Counted from the first letter of the stretch, positions 1-6,451 are shown. The stretch is 12,450 nucleotides of DNA from an archaeon (GCA_024256265.1 JACGUK010000032.1:1-12450), one strand, 5' to 3'. The notes: generated by a model from the letters alone, not told the origin. A program made the numbers and translations.

Positions 1-656
1 TATCAGGAAAAGGGCTATTGATATCTTCTATATTGTTTCTAGGGACTATAACCTTCCTTATCCTTCATGGATTTATAGAAGAGGTTCTACATCTTGCAAA
101 GAACTCTATGCTGCTTGGTACAGCCCTAGGTGCAGCATCGATAGCTCTTCTCATAGAACATGAGAAAGCTAAGGAGCTTGTAGAAAGGCGTGTCGATTGG
201 TGGACTCTTGCCTTTTTCATGATGCTCTTTGCCTCCGTGGGAACATTAAGCTATGTAGGAGTGACTGGGCGAATAGCTGGTGCTATGCTCTCTTTAAATA
301 CTGGTGGAGAGTTTGGGCTCTTGACGATCTTCACTTGGGTTACAGGTGTCTTAAGCGCTTTCATGGACAACGTGTTGGCCGTTGCAACATTGATCCCAGT
401 GGTTATCGATTTAGGTAATTTAGGCGTCCACACCTTTCCTTTTTGGTGGGCTGCACTCTTCTCTTCAACTTTCTTTGGCAACCTTACCATGATAGGCAGT
501 ACGGCAAACATAGTAGCCATCGGTATGATCGAGAGTAGAAAGCTTGGCAACATAACTATGAGTCAATGGATAAAGCCTGGTTTATTGGTCTCGGTGTCGT
601 CTTTGTTGCTTGCTTTTCTGCTCCTCTACCTACAGTATCCCTTGATGCCTAGGTGA
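1..656 (+). CDS. ArsB/NhaD-type (ion transporter superfamily) membrane transporter, C-terminal part
   Basis: The reading frame is open from the first bases (codons from base 3 read S-G-K-G-L-L-I-S-S), so the true start lies upstream and about 217 C-terminal residues are present. It is strongly hydrophobic with about six membrane segments. Two conserved stretches mark the ArsB/NhaD/citrate-transporter superfamily: a re-entrant motif SAFMDNVLAVATLIPV (bases about 354-401) and a second half-site FFGNLTMIGSTANIVAIGM (bases about 471-527), matching the family pattern of GN-x-T-x-IG-x-x-AN. Proteins of this group exchange or pump small ions (Na+/H+, arsenite) or dicarboxylates across the cytoplasmic membrane. 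The substrate cannot be told from this part. Its TGA stop is followed after 19 bases by the stop of the convergent coiled-coil gene. Family is well supported; specificity is unknown. Confidence 0.85.
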   Translation, partial: SGKGLLISSILFLGTITFLILHGFIEEVLHLAKNSMLLGTALGAASIALLIEHEKAKELVERRVDWWTLAFFMMLFASVGTLSYVGVTGRIAGAMLSLNTGGEFGLLTIFTWVTGVLSAFMDNVLAVATLIPVVIDLGNLGVHTFPFWWAALFSSTFFGNLTMIGSTANIVAIGMIESRKLGNITMSQWIKPGLLVSVSSLLLAFLLLYLQYPLMPR

Positions 657-675
657 TAATGTAGCCCATTAAAGC

Positions 676-1092
676 TCAAACTGATGGAGGCTTGCATCTT
701 ATCACGTTCTGTCCATCCTTTCTAGTTATCCAGACTTCAAAAGAAGCGTCTAACAGTGCATTTAGAGTTGGATTCCAAGGAAAGTTATGTGGGTCTGTTA
801 CGGTTACCTCATACCCGCCATATTGCAAGCTTACCTTCCCATAGTCGCCTACTATATCTTTGAGCCTACTCACGATATCACGTAAAGGTGATTGTAAGTC
901 CTTTATGGTGCGTTTTGCAGCCTCAAGCTCTTCTTCATACTTTTTCAGATAGGATTCTAGCTCTGAAATCTTCTTCTTTAATTCCTCAGCCTCTTTCTTA
1001 GGTACGGATTCGCTAAGTTTTTCTTCTAATTCCTTCAATCTACGTTCAAGGTCTTGAACTGAATATTTATCATCTTTGGACAAGTTCGCCAT
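676..1092 (-). CDS. Small coiled-coil protein with a C-terminal globular domain, unknown function
   Basis: This is a 138-residue protein that I do not recognise. Residues about 10-75 are very rich in E, K and L with heptad spacing and almost certainly form a coiled coil. Residues about 84-138 (from VSLQYGGYEVTVTDPHNFPW to IRCKPPSV) look like a small beta-rich domain with several aromatic residues. There is no signal peptide or membrane segment, so it is probably cytosolic and oligomeric. The ATG start at 1092 is supported by a TATA-like element at 1116-1127, about 30 bp upstream, which predicts an almost leaderless mRNA. That element overlaps the stop codon of the nucleotidyltransferase gene on the same strand, so this gene probably has its own promoter even though only 31 bp separate the two. 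A real gene is likely because the heptads are coherent and the promoter fits. Confidence 0.75.
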   Translation of the reverse strand: MANLSKDDKYSVQDLERRLKELEEKLSESVPKKEAEELKKKISELESYLKKYEEELEAAKRTIKDLQSPLRDIVSRLKDIVGDYGKVSLQYGGYEVTVTDPHNFPWNPTLNALLDASFEVWITRKDGQNVIRCKPPSV

Positions 1093-1115
1093 AACTAAAA
1101 AACTAATTCACATGC

Positions 1116-1127
1116 TTATAAATTTAA
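1116..1127 (-). promoter_or_regulatory. TATA box of the coiled-coil gene
   Basis: On the minus strand the sequence reads TTAAATTTATAAG-like, centred about 30 bp before the ATG at 1092, which is the spacing expected for an archaeal box A feeding a leaderless transcript. It overlaps the TAA stop (1124-1126) of the upstream nucleotidyltransferase gene. Confidence 0.5.
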
Positions 1128-1828
1128 CATCCTCTGGTCTTTGATTTACGTGCTGATAAATCTCTCTCAGCCTCTTCTATATCTTTTTGAACATCTATGG
1201 CTCTCCAGAAACAAGTGGCATACTTTACAGCTCCTAGCTTCTTCTCCTCAGCTAGTTTAGGAAAGGCTGTAGTCTCTATATCGCCCTTCTCAGGAAGGTA
1301 CTTGAAGATATCATGGTTAAAGTAATAAACGCCCGCGTTTATCCAGAAGCCCTTAAGAATGGGCTTCTCTTTGAACTCTACTATCTCATCTTTATCATCT
1401 ATCATAATAACTCCATAGGGCGACCTGAGAGGCACCAAAGCTAGAGCTCCTAAAGATTTGCTAGGATAGTTTATCAATTTTGATAGATCAAGATCTGTAA
1501 TAACATCGCCATTGAGGACTACGAACCTATCCTCCCCCTTTAGTAGATGCTCGCTATTGAGCAATGCTCCGCCTGTACCAAGGGGCTCTTCTTCTACTGC
1601 ATATCCTACCTTTATACCAAACCTTCTACCATTGCCTACGTACTCTATGATCTTCTCCTTCAGAAATCCTACGCACAAAATTACTTCAGATATACCATAA
1701 TTCTTGAGCCATTCAAACTGTATAGTTAGTATGGGCTTTTTGGCTATATCTATAAGGGGCTTTGGCTTCTCTGTAGTTATTGGTCTTAACCTCTTGCCAT
1801 AGCCTCCGGCTAGGATTACAGCTTTCAT
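1124..1828 (-). CDS. Sugar-phosphate nucleotidyltransferase (mannose-1-phosphate guanylyltransferase / glucose-1-phosphate thymidylyltransferase-like)
   Basis: This 234-residue protein is a single Rossmann-like nucleotidyltransferase domain that joins an NTP to a sugar 1-phosphate and releases pyrophosphate. The N-terminal signature LAGGYGKRLRPITTEKPKPL (residues 6-25) is the nucleotide-binding loop of the family. LNGDVITDLDL (105-115) carries the metal-binding Asp, EFKEKP (151-156) and WINAG (162-166) form the sugar pocket, and WRAIDVQKD (208-216) supplies the second metal-binding Asp region. No left-handed beta-helix domain follows, unlike GlmU-type enzymes, so the length fits minimal GDP-mannose or dTDP-glucose pyrophosphorylases. 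The product likely feeds glycan or glycolipid synthesis. The ATG at 1828 is preceded by AGGAG (1835-1839) with a 6-base spacer. The sugar and nucleotide cannot be assigned. Its pyrophosphate product is a substrate of the divergent pyrophosphatase, but that may be coincidence. Confidence 0.9.
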   Translation of the reverse strand: MKAVILAGGYGKRLRPITTEKPKPLIDIAKKPILTIQFEWLKNYGISEVILCVGFLKEKIIEYVGNGRRFGIKVGYAVEEEPLGTGGALLNSEHLLKGEDRFVVLNGDVITDLDLSKLINYPSKSLGALALVPLRSPYGVIMIDDKDEIVEFKEKPILKGFWINAGVYYFNHDIFKYLPEKGDIETTAFPKLAEEKKLGAVKYATCFWRAIDVQKDIEEAERDLSARKSKTRGC

Positions 1829-1834
1829 AGAATG

Positions 1835-1839
1835 CTCCT
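1835..1839 (-). promoter_or_regulatory. Ribosome binding site of the nucleotidyltransferase gene
   Basis: AGGAG on the minus strand lies 6 bases before the ATG at 1828. It is one of the few clear Shine-Dalgarno sites in the window and fixes this start. Confidence 0.6.
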
Positions 1840-1844
1840 ATATA

Positions 1845-1858
1845 TCATGGGACCATGA
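1845..1858. repeat. 14-base perfect inverted repeat, possible operator
   Basis: TCATGGGACCATGA has 6-base arms around a central GA. It lies 17 bp before the start of the nucleotidyltransferase gene and partly overlaps its A/T-rich promoter-like stretch (ATATATAG on the minus strand). The position suits a dimeric regulator, but no other copy was noticed in the window and function is inferred only. Confidence 0.35.
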
Positions 1859-1929
1859 GGGCTATAAGTCTTATGAAGAATTGTTCTGGCATGTGATGAA
1901 CCTAACAGCAGGTTTTGGTAGCATAAACC

Positions 1930-1946
1930 TTTTTAAATATTTATAA
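1930..1946 (+). promoter_or_regulatory. TATA box of the pyrophosphatase gene
   Basis: TTTTTAAATATTTATAA is a strong archaeal box A match. It is centred about 38-40 bp before the GTG at 1976, predicting transcription from about 1962 and a leader of roughly 14-20 bases. Confidence 0.6.
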
Positions 1947-1975
1947 TACAATCTAAACTAGGCAGATCGAGATCG

Positions 1976-4138
1976 GTGATCATATTGGCCATCGACTTTG
2001 AGAGTATATTCATCTACGCAGTCCTTGCCTCTTCGTTGGCTGGACTGGCTTACGCTCTACTCTTGATATTTCAGATCAACAAGTATGGAGAGGGAACCGA
2101 GAAGATGATAAGCATAAACAGGGCGATAAAGGAGGGTGCCAACGCCTATCTAAAGACTCAGTTCAAGAGCATGGTCATACCAGTTTTGTTCCTCATAATA
2201 TTCCTCTACTATACAGGATCAGCAAGAGGCATAGATATAGCATTGGGCAGGGCTGGTGCATTTTTGATGGGAGCGGTCTTCTCCGGGTCTGTTGGGTTCA
2301 TAGGAATGTCTATGGCAGTAAAGGGTAACGTTAGAGTTGCAAATGCAGCAGGTAAGAGTTTTAACGAAGCTCTGAAGATAGCCTATAGGAGTGGCACCAT
2401 CACGGGCATGCTGACGGATGGTTTGGGGCTACTAGGTGGAGTCATCATACTTTTGATATTTGGGCCCTCAAGGGCCTATGAAGTCTTGTTGGGATACGCT
2501 TTTGGTGGCTCGCTCATAGCTCTGTTCATGCGAGTTGGTGGTGGAATATATACGAAGTCTGCAGATGTAGGTGCTGATATAGTAGGAAAGTTGGAGAAGG
2601 GGATACCTGAGGACGACCCTAGAAACCCGGCCGTTGTAGCTGACTTAGTAGGCGACAACGTTGGAGATTGTGCAGGCATGGCTGCTGACATCTTTGAGTC
2701 TTATGAAGTTTCTATAGTTGCTGCCATGATACTTGGCTTAGCAGCCTTTCCGGGGAGCATAGTAGGAGTGGTTTATCCACTTGTGGTTAGGGCCATAGGT
2801 ATCTTCAGCTCCATAATAAGCACATACTTTGTCAGCATAAGCGGAGGAGTGGGAGATGCCATGAAAGCCATTAGGAGGGGGTATAATCTCGCTGCTATGA
2901 TTTCCATCACCGGATTTGTGATACTTGCTTACTACTATATGGGCGGCTATTTAGGCGATCATATCTATGGTTTGAGGTTCGCTGCGGCAACCTTTTCAGG
3001 CATAGTATTGGCGGTTTTGATAAATTACATTACCGATTATTACACATCGAAGAGGCATGGACCTGTCAAGGAGATCGTTGATTCTACTCAGACAGGGGCC
3101 GCAACAACCATACTGTCAGGTTTAGCGGTCGGTTATGAATCGACAGTTACAGCAATAGTTGCGATAGCAGGCACCATAATCTCATCAGCGATTCTTTTCC
3201 TTCCGAACTATACCATGGTGGCATATGGCATATCTTTGGCTGGAATAGGCTTCCTTACTTTGACGGGTAATAACGTCTCTATGGACACCTTTGGGCCCAT
3301 AGTCGATAACGCTCAGGGTCTGTCTGAGATGGCTGATCTTGAACCTAAAACTAGAGGAATACTTGAGCAGATGGATGCAGTTGGCAATACTACGAAGGCT
3401 ATAACAAAAGGTATAGCTATAGGTTCAGCAGTCCTTGCAGCCATCTCACTTTTTAACGACTACTTCCAAGTTGCTAAGATAGAGACACTGCCCCTTCATG
3501 ACCCACAGGTGTTTGTCGGGCTGCTGATAGGCGGTGGAATACCCTTCCTGTTTAGCGCTGTAGCAATTAGAGCTGTCAGTAGGGGGGCTTTTGGAATGAT
3601 CAAGGAGGTGCGTAGGCAGTTCAGCGAGAACCCATTGATAATGGAGGGCAAGGCAAAACCCGACTATGGTAGATGCGTGTCCATCAGCACCCTGGCTGCC
3701 CAGAAGGAGTTACTGACTCTTGGTGCAATAGCCTTACTGATACCTATAGTTATAGGATTCCTCCTTCATGAGTACGCCTTGGGCGGCTATCTGGCAGGCG
3801 CCATACTTTCTGGACAGTTACTTGCTGTGTATATGGCCAACACTGGCGGGGCATGGGACAACGCCAAGAAGTCCATAGAAGATGGGCTCCTTGGTGGCAA
3901 GGGCTCGGATGCACACAAAGCTAGTGTAGTAGGCGATACAGTGGGTGATCCATTGAAGGATACGGCTGGACCAGCCTTGAACCCAATGTTGAAGGTCATT
4001 AACCTAATAACATTGCTACTAGTGCCTTTGGTATTGGTGTACAAAGAGAACTGGGTTGTTAACTTTAGCATAGCCATTCCTGCTCTAGCGGTGATATTCA
4101 TAGCCTTGTGGTACAGCAAAAGGCCTCCCAAGATGTAG
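1976..4138 (+). CDS. hppA: Membrane-bound K+-independent proton-pumping pyrophosphatase
   Basis: This 720-residue polytopic membrane enzyme splits pyrophosphate in the cytoplasm and uses the energy to pump H+ across the membrane. Length and about 16 hydrophobic helices match the family. Visible motifs are GTEKM...IKEGANAYL near residues 40-59, the substrate loop DDPRNPAVVADLVGDNVGD (213-231) continuing to CAGMAAD (232-238), NAQGLSEM (445-452), GNTTKAIT (470-477), NTGGAWDNAKK (622-632) and VVGDTVGDPLKDTAGP (651-666). Lys474 and Thr477 sit where K+-independent enzymes have Lys and Thr and K+-dependent ones have Ala and Ala/Gly, so no K+ requirement and H+ rather than Na+ pumping are expected. 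The start is uncertain: GTG at 1976 opens the longest frame, but GGTGAT (1975-1980) would be a good ribosome site for TTG at 1985, giving a protein three residues shorter. The gene is apparently monocistronic, followed by hairpins. Confidence 0.97.
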   Translation: MIILAIDFESIFIYAVLASSLAGLAYALLLIFQINKYGEGTEKMISINRAIKEGANAYLKTQFKSMVIPVLFLIIFLYYTGSARGIDIALGRAGAFLMGAVFSGSVGFIGMSMAVKGNVRVANAAGKSFNEALKIAYRSGTITGMLTDGLGLLGGVIILLIFGPSRAYEVLLGYAFGGSLIALFMRVGGGIYTKSADVGADIVGKLEKGIPEDDPRNPAVVADLVGDNVGDCAGMAADIFESYEVSIVAAMILGLAAFPGSIVGVVYPLVVRAIGIFSSIISTYFVSISGGVGDAMKAIRRGYNLAAMISITGFVILAYYYMGGYLGDHIYGLRFAAATFSGIVLAVLINYITDYYTSKRHGPVKEIVDSTQTGAATTILSGLAVGYESTVTAIVAIAGTIISSAILFLPNYTMVAYGISLAGIGFLTLTGNNVSMDTFGPIVDNAQGLSEMADLEPKTRGILEQMDAVGNTTKAITKGIAIGSAVLAAISLFNDYFQVAKIETLPLHDPQVFVGLLIGGGIPFLFSAVAIRAVSRGAFGMIKEVRRQFSENPLIMEGKAKPDYGRCVSISTLAAQKELLTLGAIALLIPIVIGFLLHEYALGGYLAGAILSGQLLAVYMANTGGAWDNAKKSIEDGLLGGKGSDAHKASVVGDTVGDPLKDTAGPALNPMLKVINLITLLLVPLVLVYKENWVVNFSIAIPALAVIFIALWYSKRPPKM

Positions 4139-4143
4139 ATTTG

Positions 4144-4170
4144 GAGCGACTCTCATACTCATGATCGCTC
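4144..4170 (+). repeat. Inverted repeat just after the pyrophosphatase gene
   Basis: GAGCGA (4144-4149) pairs with TCGCTC (4165-4170) across a 15-base loop, five bases after the hppA stop. It may form a stem in the 3' end of the mRNA. No T-run follows directly, so on its own it is not a classic terminator. Confidence 0.3.
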
Positions 4171-4183
4171 TTGCCATTATTAT

Positions 4184-4203
4184 GCTATGGGTTATAGCCT
4201 TTT
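4184..4203 (+). terminator. Possible terminator of hppA
   Basis: GCTAT (4184-4188) and ATAGC (4194-4198) form a 5-bp stem around GGGTT, followed by CTTTT. Archaeal termination depends mainly on T-runs and this run is short, so the call is weak. It is the best candidate after hppA. Confidence 0.3.
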
Positions 4204-4316
4204 GGTGACGGTTTTGAGACAGACAAGAAAAAAACTTTCTTGAACAAAAAGATAACTAATATCAAAACGATTAACCATCTATCTGCAAATCTATTCATAC
4301 TAGTACTCATAGAATC

Positions 4317-4326
4317 GTTAAAATAC
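4317..4326 (+). promoter_or_regulatory. TATA box of the RAM-domain gene
   Basis: GTTAAAATAC is centred about 29 bp before the ATG at 4351. That spacing places the transcription start at or next to the start codon, so the mRNA is probably leaderless. No Shine-Dalgarno sequence is present. Confidence 0.5.
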
Positions 4327-4350
4327 ATAGCAATTCGTAACTTGTAGGCG

Positions 4351-4587
4351 ATGGTTTTGAACCAGATAAAAGCTGTCATACTCACAGGATTGGTACTGGG
4401 CATAGAAGACAGGGTAATTAGAGAGATAAAAAAGTTCGAAGGTGTAAAAGATGGTTTTATGGTCTATGGAGAATATGACGGGGTCTTCATAGTAGAAGTT
4501 CCAAGCCAAGAGAAGCTCAATGCCTTGATTTCTAGGATACGCCGAACAGAAGGCGTGACTAGGACTATAACTCTCGTTGCGATTTAG
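4351..4587 (+). CDS. Stand-alone Lrp/AsnC effector-binding (RAM) domain protein
   Basis: This 78-residue protein consists only of the C-terminal alpha/beta sandwich of Lrp/AsnC regulators and lacks the N-terminal helix-turn-helix. The pattern is visible as KAVILTGLVLG (residues 7-17), VIREIKKFEGVKDGFMVYGEYDG (22-44, containing the conserved G-E-Y-D turn), VFIVEVPS and the final GVTRTITLV. Such domains form dimers and higher oligomers and bind amino acids or other small molecules in clefts between subunits. Lone versions are common in archaea and may act as metabolite sensors or partners of full Lrp proteins. A TATA box 29 bp upstream predicts a leaderless mRNA. The TAG stop overlaps the stop of the convergent deoxyhypusine synthase gene by 4 bases. 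The ligand is unknown. Confidence 0.88.
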   Translation: MVLNQIKAVILTGLVLGIEDRVIREIKKFEGVKDGFMVYGEYDGVFIVEVPSQEKLNALISRIRRTEGVTRTITLVAI

Positions 4588-5531
4588 GCTTCAACCTTCT
4601 CTATAAGGGCCGCTATCATAAAGGGGAGTAAGGCTGTTGCTTCGCCATGAATTGTAACCTGTTTAGCTTTGGTTTTTACCTTCCCCCATGAAATAGCTTC
4701 CTTTATCAATGCTCCACTAAGGCTACCATCATACTCAACACCAGTGGTAATGTAAACTGCATAGTCCAATCCTCCTCTAAATTGATTCCACCATAAAACA
4801 TGATGCTTCGATATGCCTCCTCCTATCATCAAAGCTCCTGTTGACTTTGCATCAAATACTATATCAGAAAGCAATTGTTCATCTTTAAGCAGGTCTATCT
4901 TGAAGTCTTTATAAGTTTGTGAGAATAACCATATTTGACTCCCGATAGCACCATCTGTCAATCCTGGTATGATCATAGGTATGCTATTCTTATATGCCCA
5001 ATAAAGAATGGAGTGCTCATTATTCACAAACTCTCCAAGCCTTCTACATAGCTCCATCGATGATGACTCTCTTATGTTCTCATCATACAATTTCTTAAAG
5101 AAAGGTTGAAGCTTATTTTCTAACATAGGACCATAGACTTCACGTGGTATGATCACATTACCAAGCCTATGAAAACTCTCTCTGAATAGCTTTTTATCAT
5201 CTAACTCAAAGCTTCCTTCATAATAATCCCCCCATGAACGAGCTAAATCATGATCCAAAGTTCCACAAGTGGTTACTATTACGTTGAACAGTTTAAGCCT
5301 TATAACCTCTTTTAATATGCCTCTCAATCCTGTAGCAACAGGAGCTGCCGGAAAGCTCAAGAACTTTACACATGATTTATCTTTCACCATATCTGCGAGA
5401 ATATCAACCCCTTCTGCAAGATGCCTTCCTACAAAGCCTCCTGAATCTCTCATTTCATCTAATATTGACCTTACAGAGAAAGGCTTCTTGAGTTCTATAT
5501 CTTGAATAGGTCTCAAGCTTGATAGTTTCAT
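4584..5531 (-). CDS. dys: Deoxyhypusine synthase
   Basis: This 315-residue NAD-dependent enzyme transfers the aminobutyl group of spermidine to a lysine of translation factor aIF5A, the first step of hypusine formation. The hallmark is GGGISKHH (237-244), in which Lys242 corresponds to the lysine that carries the covalent imine intermediate. The surrounding DYAVYITTGVEYDGSLSGA (256-274), SWGKVK (281-286), TTCGTLDHDLA (87-97) and LTDGAIGSQ (191-199) correspond to NAD- and spermidine-binding segments of the family. Full length and all key blocks are present, so it should be active in the cytoplasm as a tetramer. The ATG at 5531 gives the expected N terminus, with a weak TATA-like TAATATAG about 26 bp upstream. 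A gap of 60 bp separates it from the phosphoribosyltransferase gene on the same strand, so co-transcription is also possible. Confidence 0.96.
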   Translation of the reverse strand: MKLSSLRPIQDIELKKPFSVRSILDEMRDSGGFVGRHLAEGVDILADMVKDKSCVKFLSFPAAPVATGLRGILKEVIRLKLFNVIVTTCGTLDHDLARSWGDYYEGSFELDDKKLFRESFHRLGNVIIPREVYGPMLENKLQPFFKKLYDENIRESSSMELCRRLGEFVNNEHSILYWAYKNSIPMIIPGLTDGAIGSQIWLFSQTYKDFKIDLLKDEQLLSDIVFDAKSTGALMIGGGISKHHVLWWNQFRGGLDYAVYITTGVEYDGSLSGALIKEAISWGKVKTKAKQVTIHGEATALLPFMIAALIEKVEA

Positions 5532-5591
5532 ATTATCACTATAGTTTAGATTCTATATTACCGTATTTTTGTCTTATGCATCCCTATTTCT

Positions 5592-6182
5592 TTAAGCAGT
5601 AGTGACGTTTTCTCTTAAAAATTCTTCAATAACCTGCTTCGGAATCCCCTTCTTCTCTATCTCATCTTTAGCCTCAGAAATTTTCAAGCCTTTTTCTTTC
5701 AGTTTTTTAAAAAGGTTTGTTAGAGTTTCCTTCACCTCCCATGGGTAAATTATCCATGCTTCTGTCTCCTCAACGAAATATTCAGGCTTAACTACAGACC
5801 ATGGCTTATAATGAAGAGTACAAAGCCTAACCTCTTTAACACCTCTCTCTTGGACATATTTTTTTACCAATTGTAGACTATGACCTATGTCTGCAACATC
5901 ATCTATAACCAGAACCTTTTTCCCACTCAGGTTAGATAAAATTGGTTGAGTAATTTCTGGTTTCTCTTTTGTTTCTTTAACTCCGCAATAATATTTCACT
6001 CCTACTATCTCGCTTTCTACACCAAGCTTATCCGATAAAATAGCTAATGGTATGAGACCTCCTCTCGATACGCCTATGAGAATGTCTGGCTTAAATCCGC
6101 TCCTCTTTATCATCTTAGCAAGCTTAGATAGCATCTTATCTATATCGTTCAAGCTTGGCATTATGAACTCAGCTTTGCCCAC
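5592..6182 (-). CDS. Purine-type phosphoribosyltransferase (COG2236-like)
   Basis: This 196-residue type I phosphoribosyltransferase is expected to condense a purine base with PRPP, giving a nucleotide and pyrophosphate. SRGG (39-42) is the pyrophosphate loop and VLVIDDVADIGHSL (90-103) is the PRPP-binding motif. TLHYKPWSV...PEYFVEETEAWIIYPWE (122-149) is the hood and base-binding region typical of the COG2236 group, which includes archaeal xanthine/hypoxanthine/guanine enzymes. The usual Thr before the Gly in the PRPP loop (D-T-G) is Ile here. After residue about 152 there is a charged helical extension to the C terminus. The start is GTG at 6182, with an A/T-rich TATA-like stretch at 6215-6223. 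The divergent neighbour is adenine deaminase, whose product hypoxanthine is a plausible substrate. Base preference is inferred from context only. Confidence 0.87.
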   Translation of the reverse strand: MGKAEFIMPSLNDIDKMLSKLAKMIKRSGFKPDILIGVSRGGLIPLAILSDKLGVESEIVGVKYYCGVKETKEKPEITQPILSNLSGKKVLVIDDVADIGHSLQLVKKYVQERGVKEVRLCTLHYKPWSVVKPEYFVEETEAWIIYPWEVKETLTNLFKKLKEKGLKISEAKDEIEKKGIPKQVIEEFLRENVTTA

Positions 6183-6315
6183 TCAGATTACCCATAATAT
6201 TGTTTATGACCTTGAAATTTAAGTATTAAATCGATAGAACAGGAATCAAGAATTTTAAAGAATAATGAATTCCCTATATTACTTATCTTTCCTTATTTCC
6301 AAGCGTGGATAAAAG

Positions 6316-6358
6316 CAAGTTTTCATGTTTACTTGGTGTTTTCATGCTCAAATGAAAA
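6316..6358. repeat. Cluster of direct and inverted repeats, possible operator
   Basis: GTTTTCATG occurs twice, at 6319-6327 and 6338-6346, with starts 19 bp apart. The first copy lies inside an inverted repeat CAAGT (6316-6320) / ACTTG (6331-6335). The second copy overlaps the left arm of TTTTCAT (6339-6345) / ATGAAAA (6352-6358). Repeated symmetric sites spaced nearly two helical turns apart between two divergent purine genes suggest a regulator-binding region. Confidence 0.4.
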
Positions 6359-6412
6359 TATGTCAAAATCACAAAAAGGTCTAAAACCAACAAATGACTG
6401 CATTACCTTAAG

Positions 6413-6427
6413 CGATAATATTATTTA
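6413..6427 (+). promoter_or_regulatory. TATA box of the adenine deaminase gene
   Basis: GATAATATTATTTA is centred about 31 bp before the GTG at 6452 and about 40 bp before the ATG at 6461. Either start would have a very short leader. Confidence 0.45.
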
Positions 6428-6451
6428 GGCAGAAATAAGTAAGTTCTTAAC

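Larger units (their letters stand above)
1829..1975. other. Divergent intergenic region between the nucleotidyltransferase and pyrophosphatase genes
   Basis: This 147-base spacer must hold both promoters. Besides the 14-base palindrome and the pyrophosphatase TATA box it contains a short inverted repeat AACCT-N6-AGGTT at 1899-1914, and AACCT recurs at 1926-1930 beside the TATA box. No gene or RNA gene is evident. Confidence 0.5.
4139..4350. other. Intergenic region between hppA and the RAM-domain gene
   Basis: This 212-base stretch holds three successive potential hairpins (4144-4170, 4184-4198, and CAAGAAA/TTTCTTG at 4224-4242) and the TATA box of the next gene. A 15-codon open frame from ATG 4161 to TGA 4208 encodes the hydrophobic peptide MIALAIIMLWVIAFW. 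It has no well-placed ribosome site and I do not call it a gene. Longer minus-strand frames here look like shadows. Confidence 0.4.
6183..6451. other. Divergent intergenic region between phosphoribosyltransferase and adenine deaminase genes
   Basis: This 269-base A/T-rich spacer is the longest non-coding stretch in the window. It contains TATA-like sequences for both sides (6215-6223 on the minus strand, about 6417-6426 on the plus strand) and between them a cluster of direct and inverted repeats at 6316-6358. No open frame of note and no RNA gene were recognised. Confidence 0.5.

Noticed and set aside
1893..1899. GTGATGA, a possible C box of a C/D guide RNA
   Set aside because: No CTGA D box was found at a suitable distance downstream on the same strand, and the sequence runs into the hppA promoter.
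3787..4131. 114-codon minus-strand frame within hppA
   Set aside because: It is antisense to conserved pyrophosphatase motifs and has no domain signature.
4185..4403. 72-codon minus-strand frame with a hydrophobic stretch
   Set aside because: It overlaps the RAM-domain gene and its promoter, has no recognisable domain, and the hydrophobic part comes from A/T-rich non-coding sequence.
6183..6451. A purine riboswitch or small RNA in the spacer before adenine deaminase
   Set aside because: No aptamer-like conserved core was recognised, and the repeats lie upstream of the predicted TATA box, so they would not be in the adenine deaminase mRNA.
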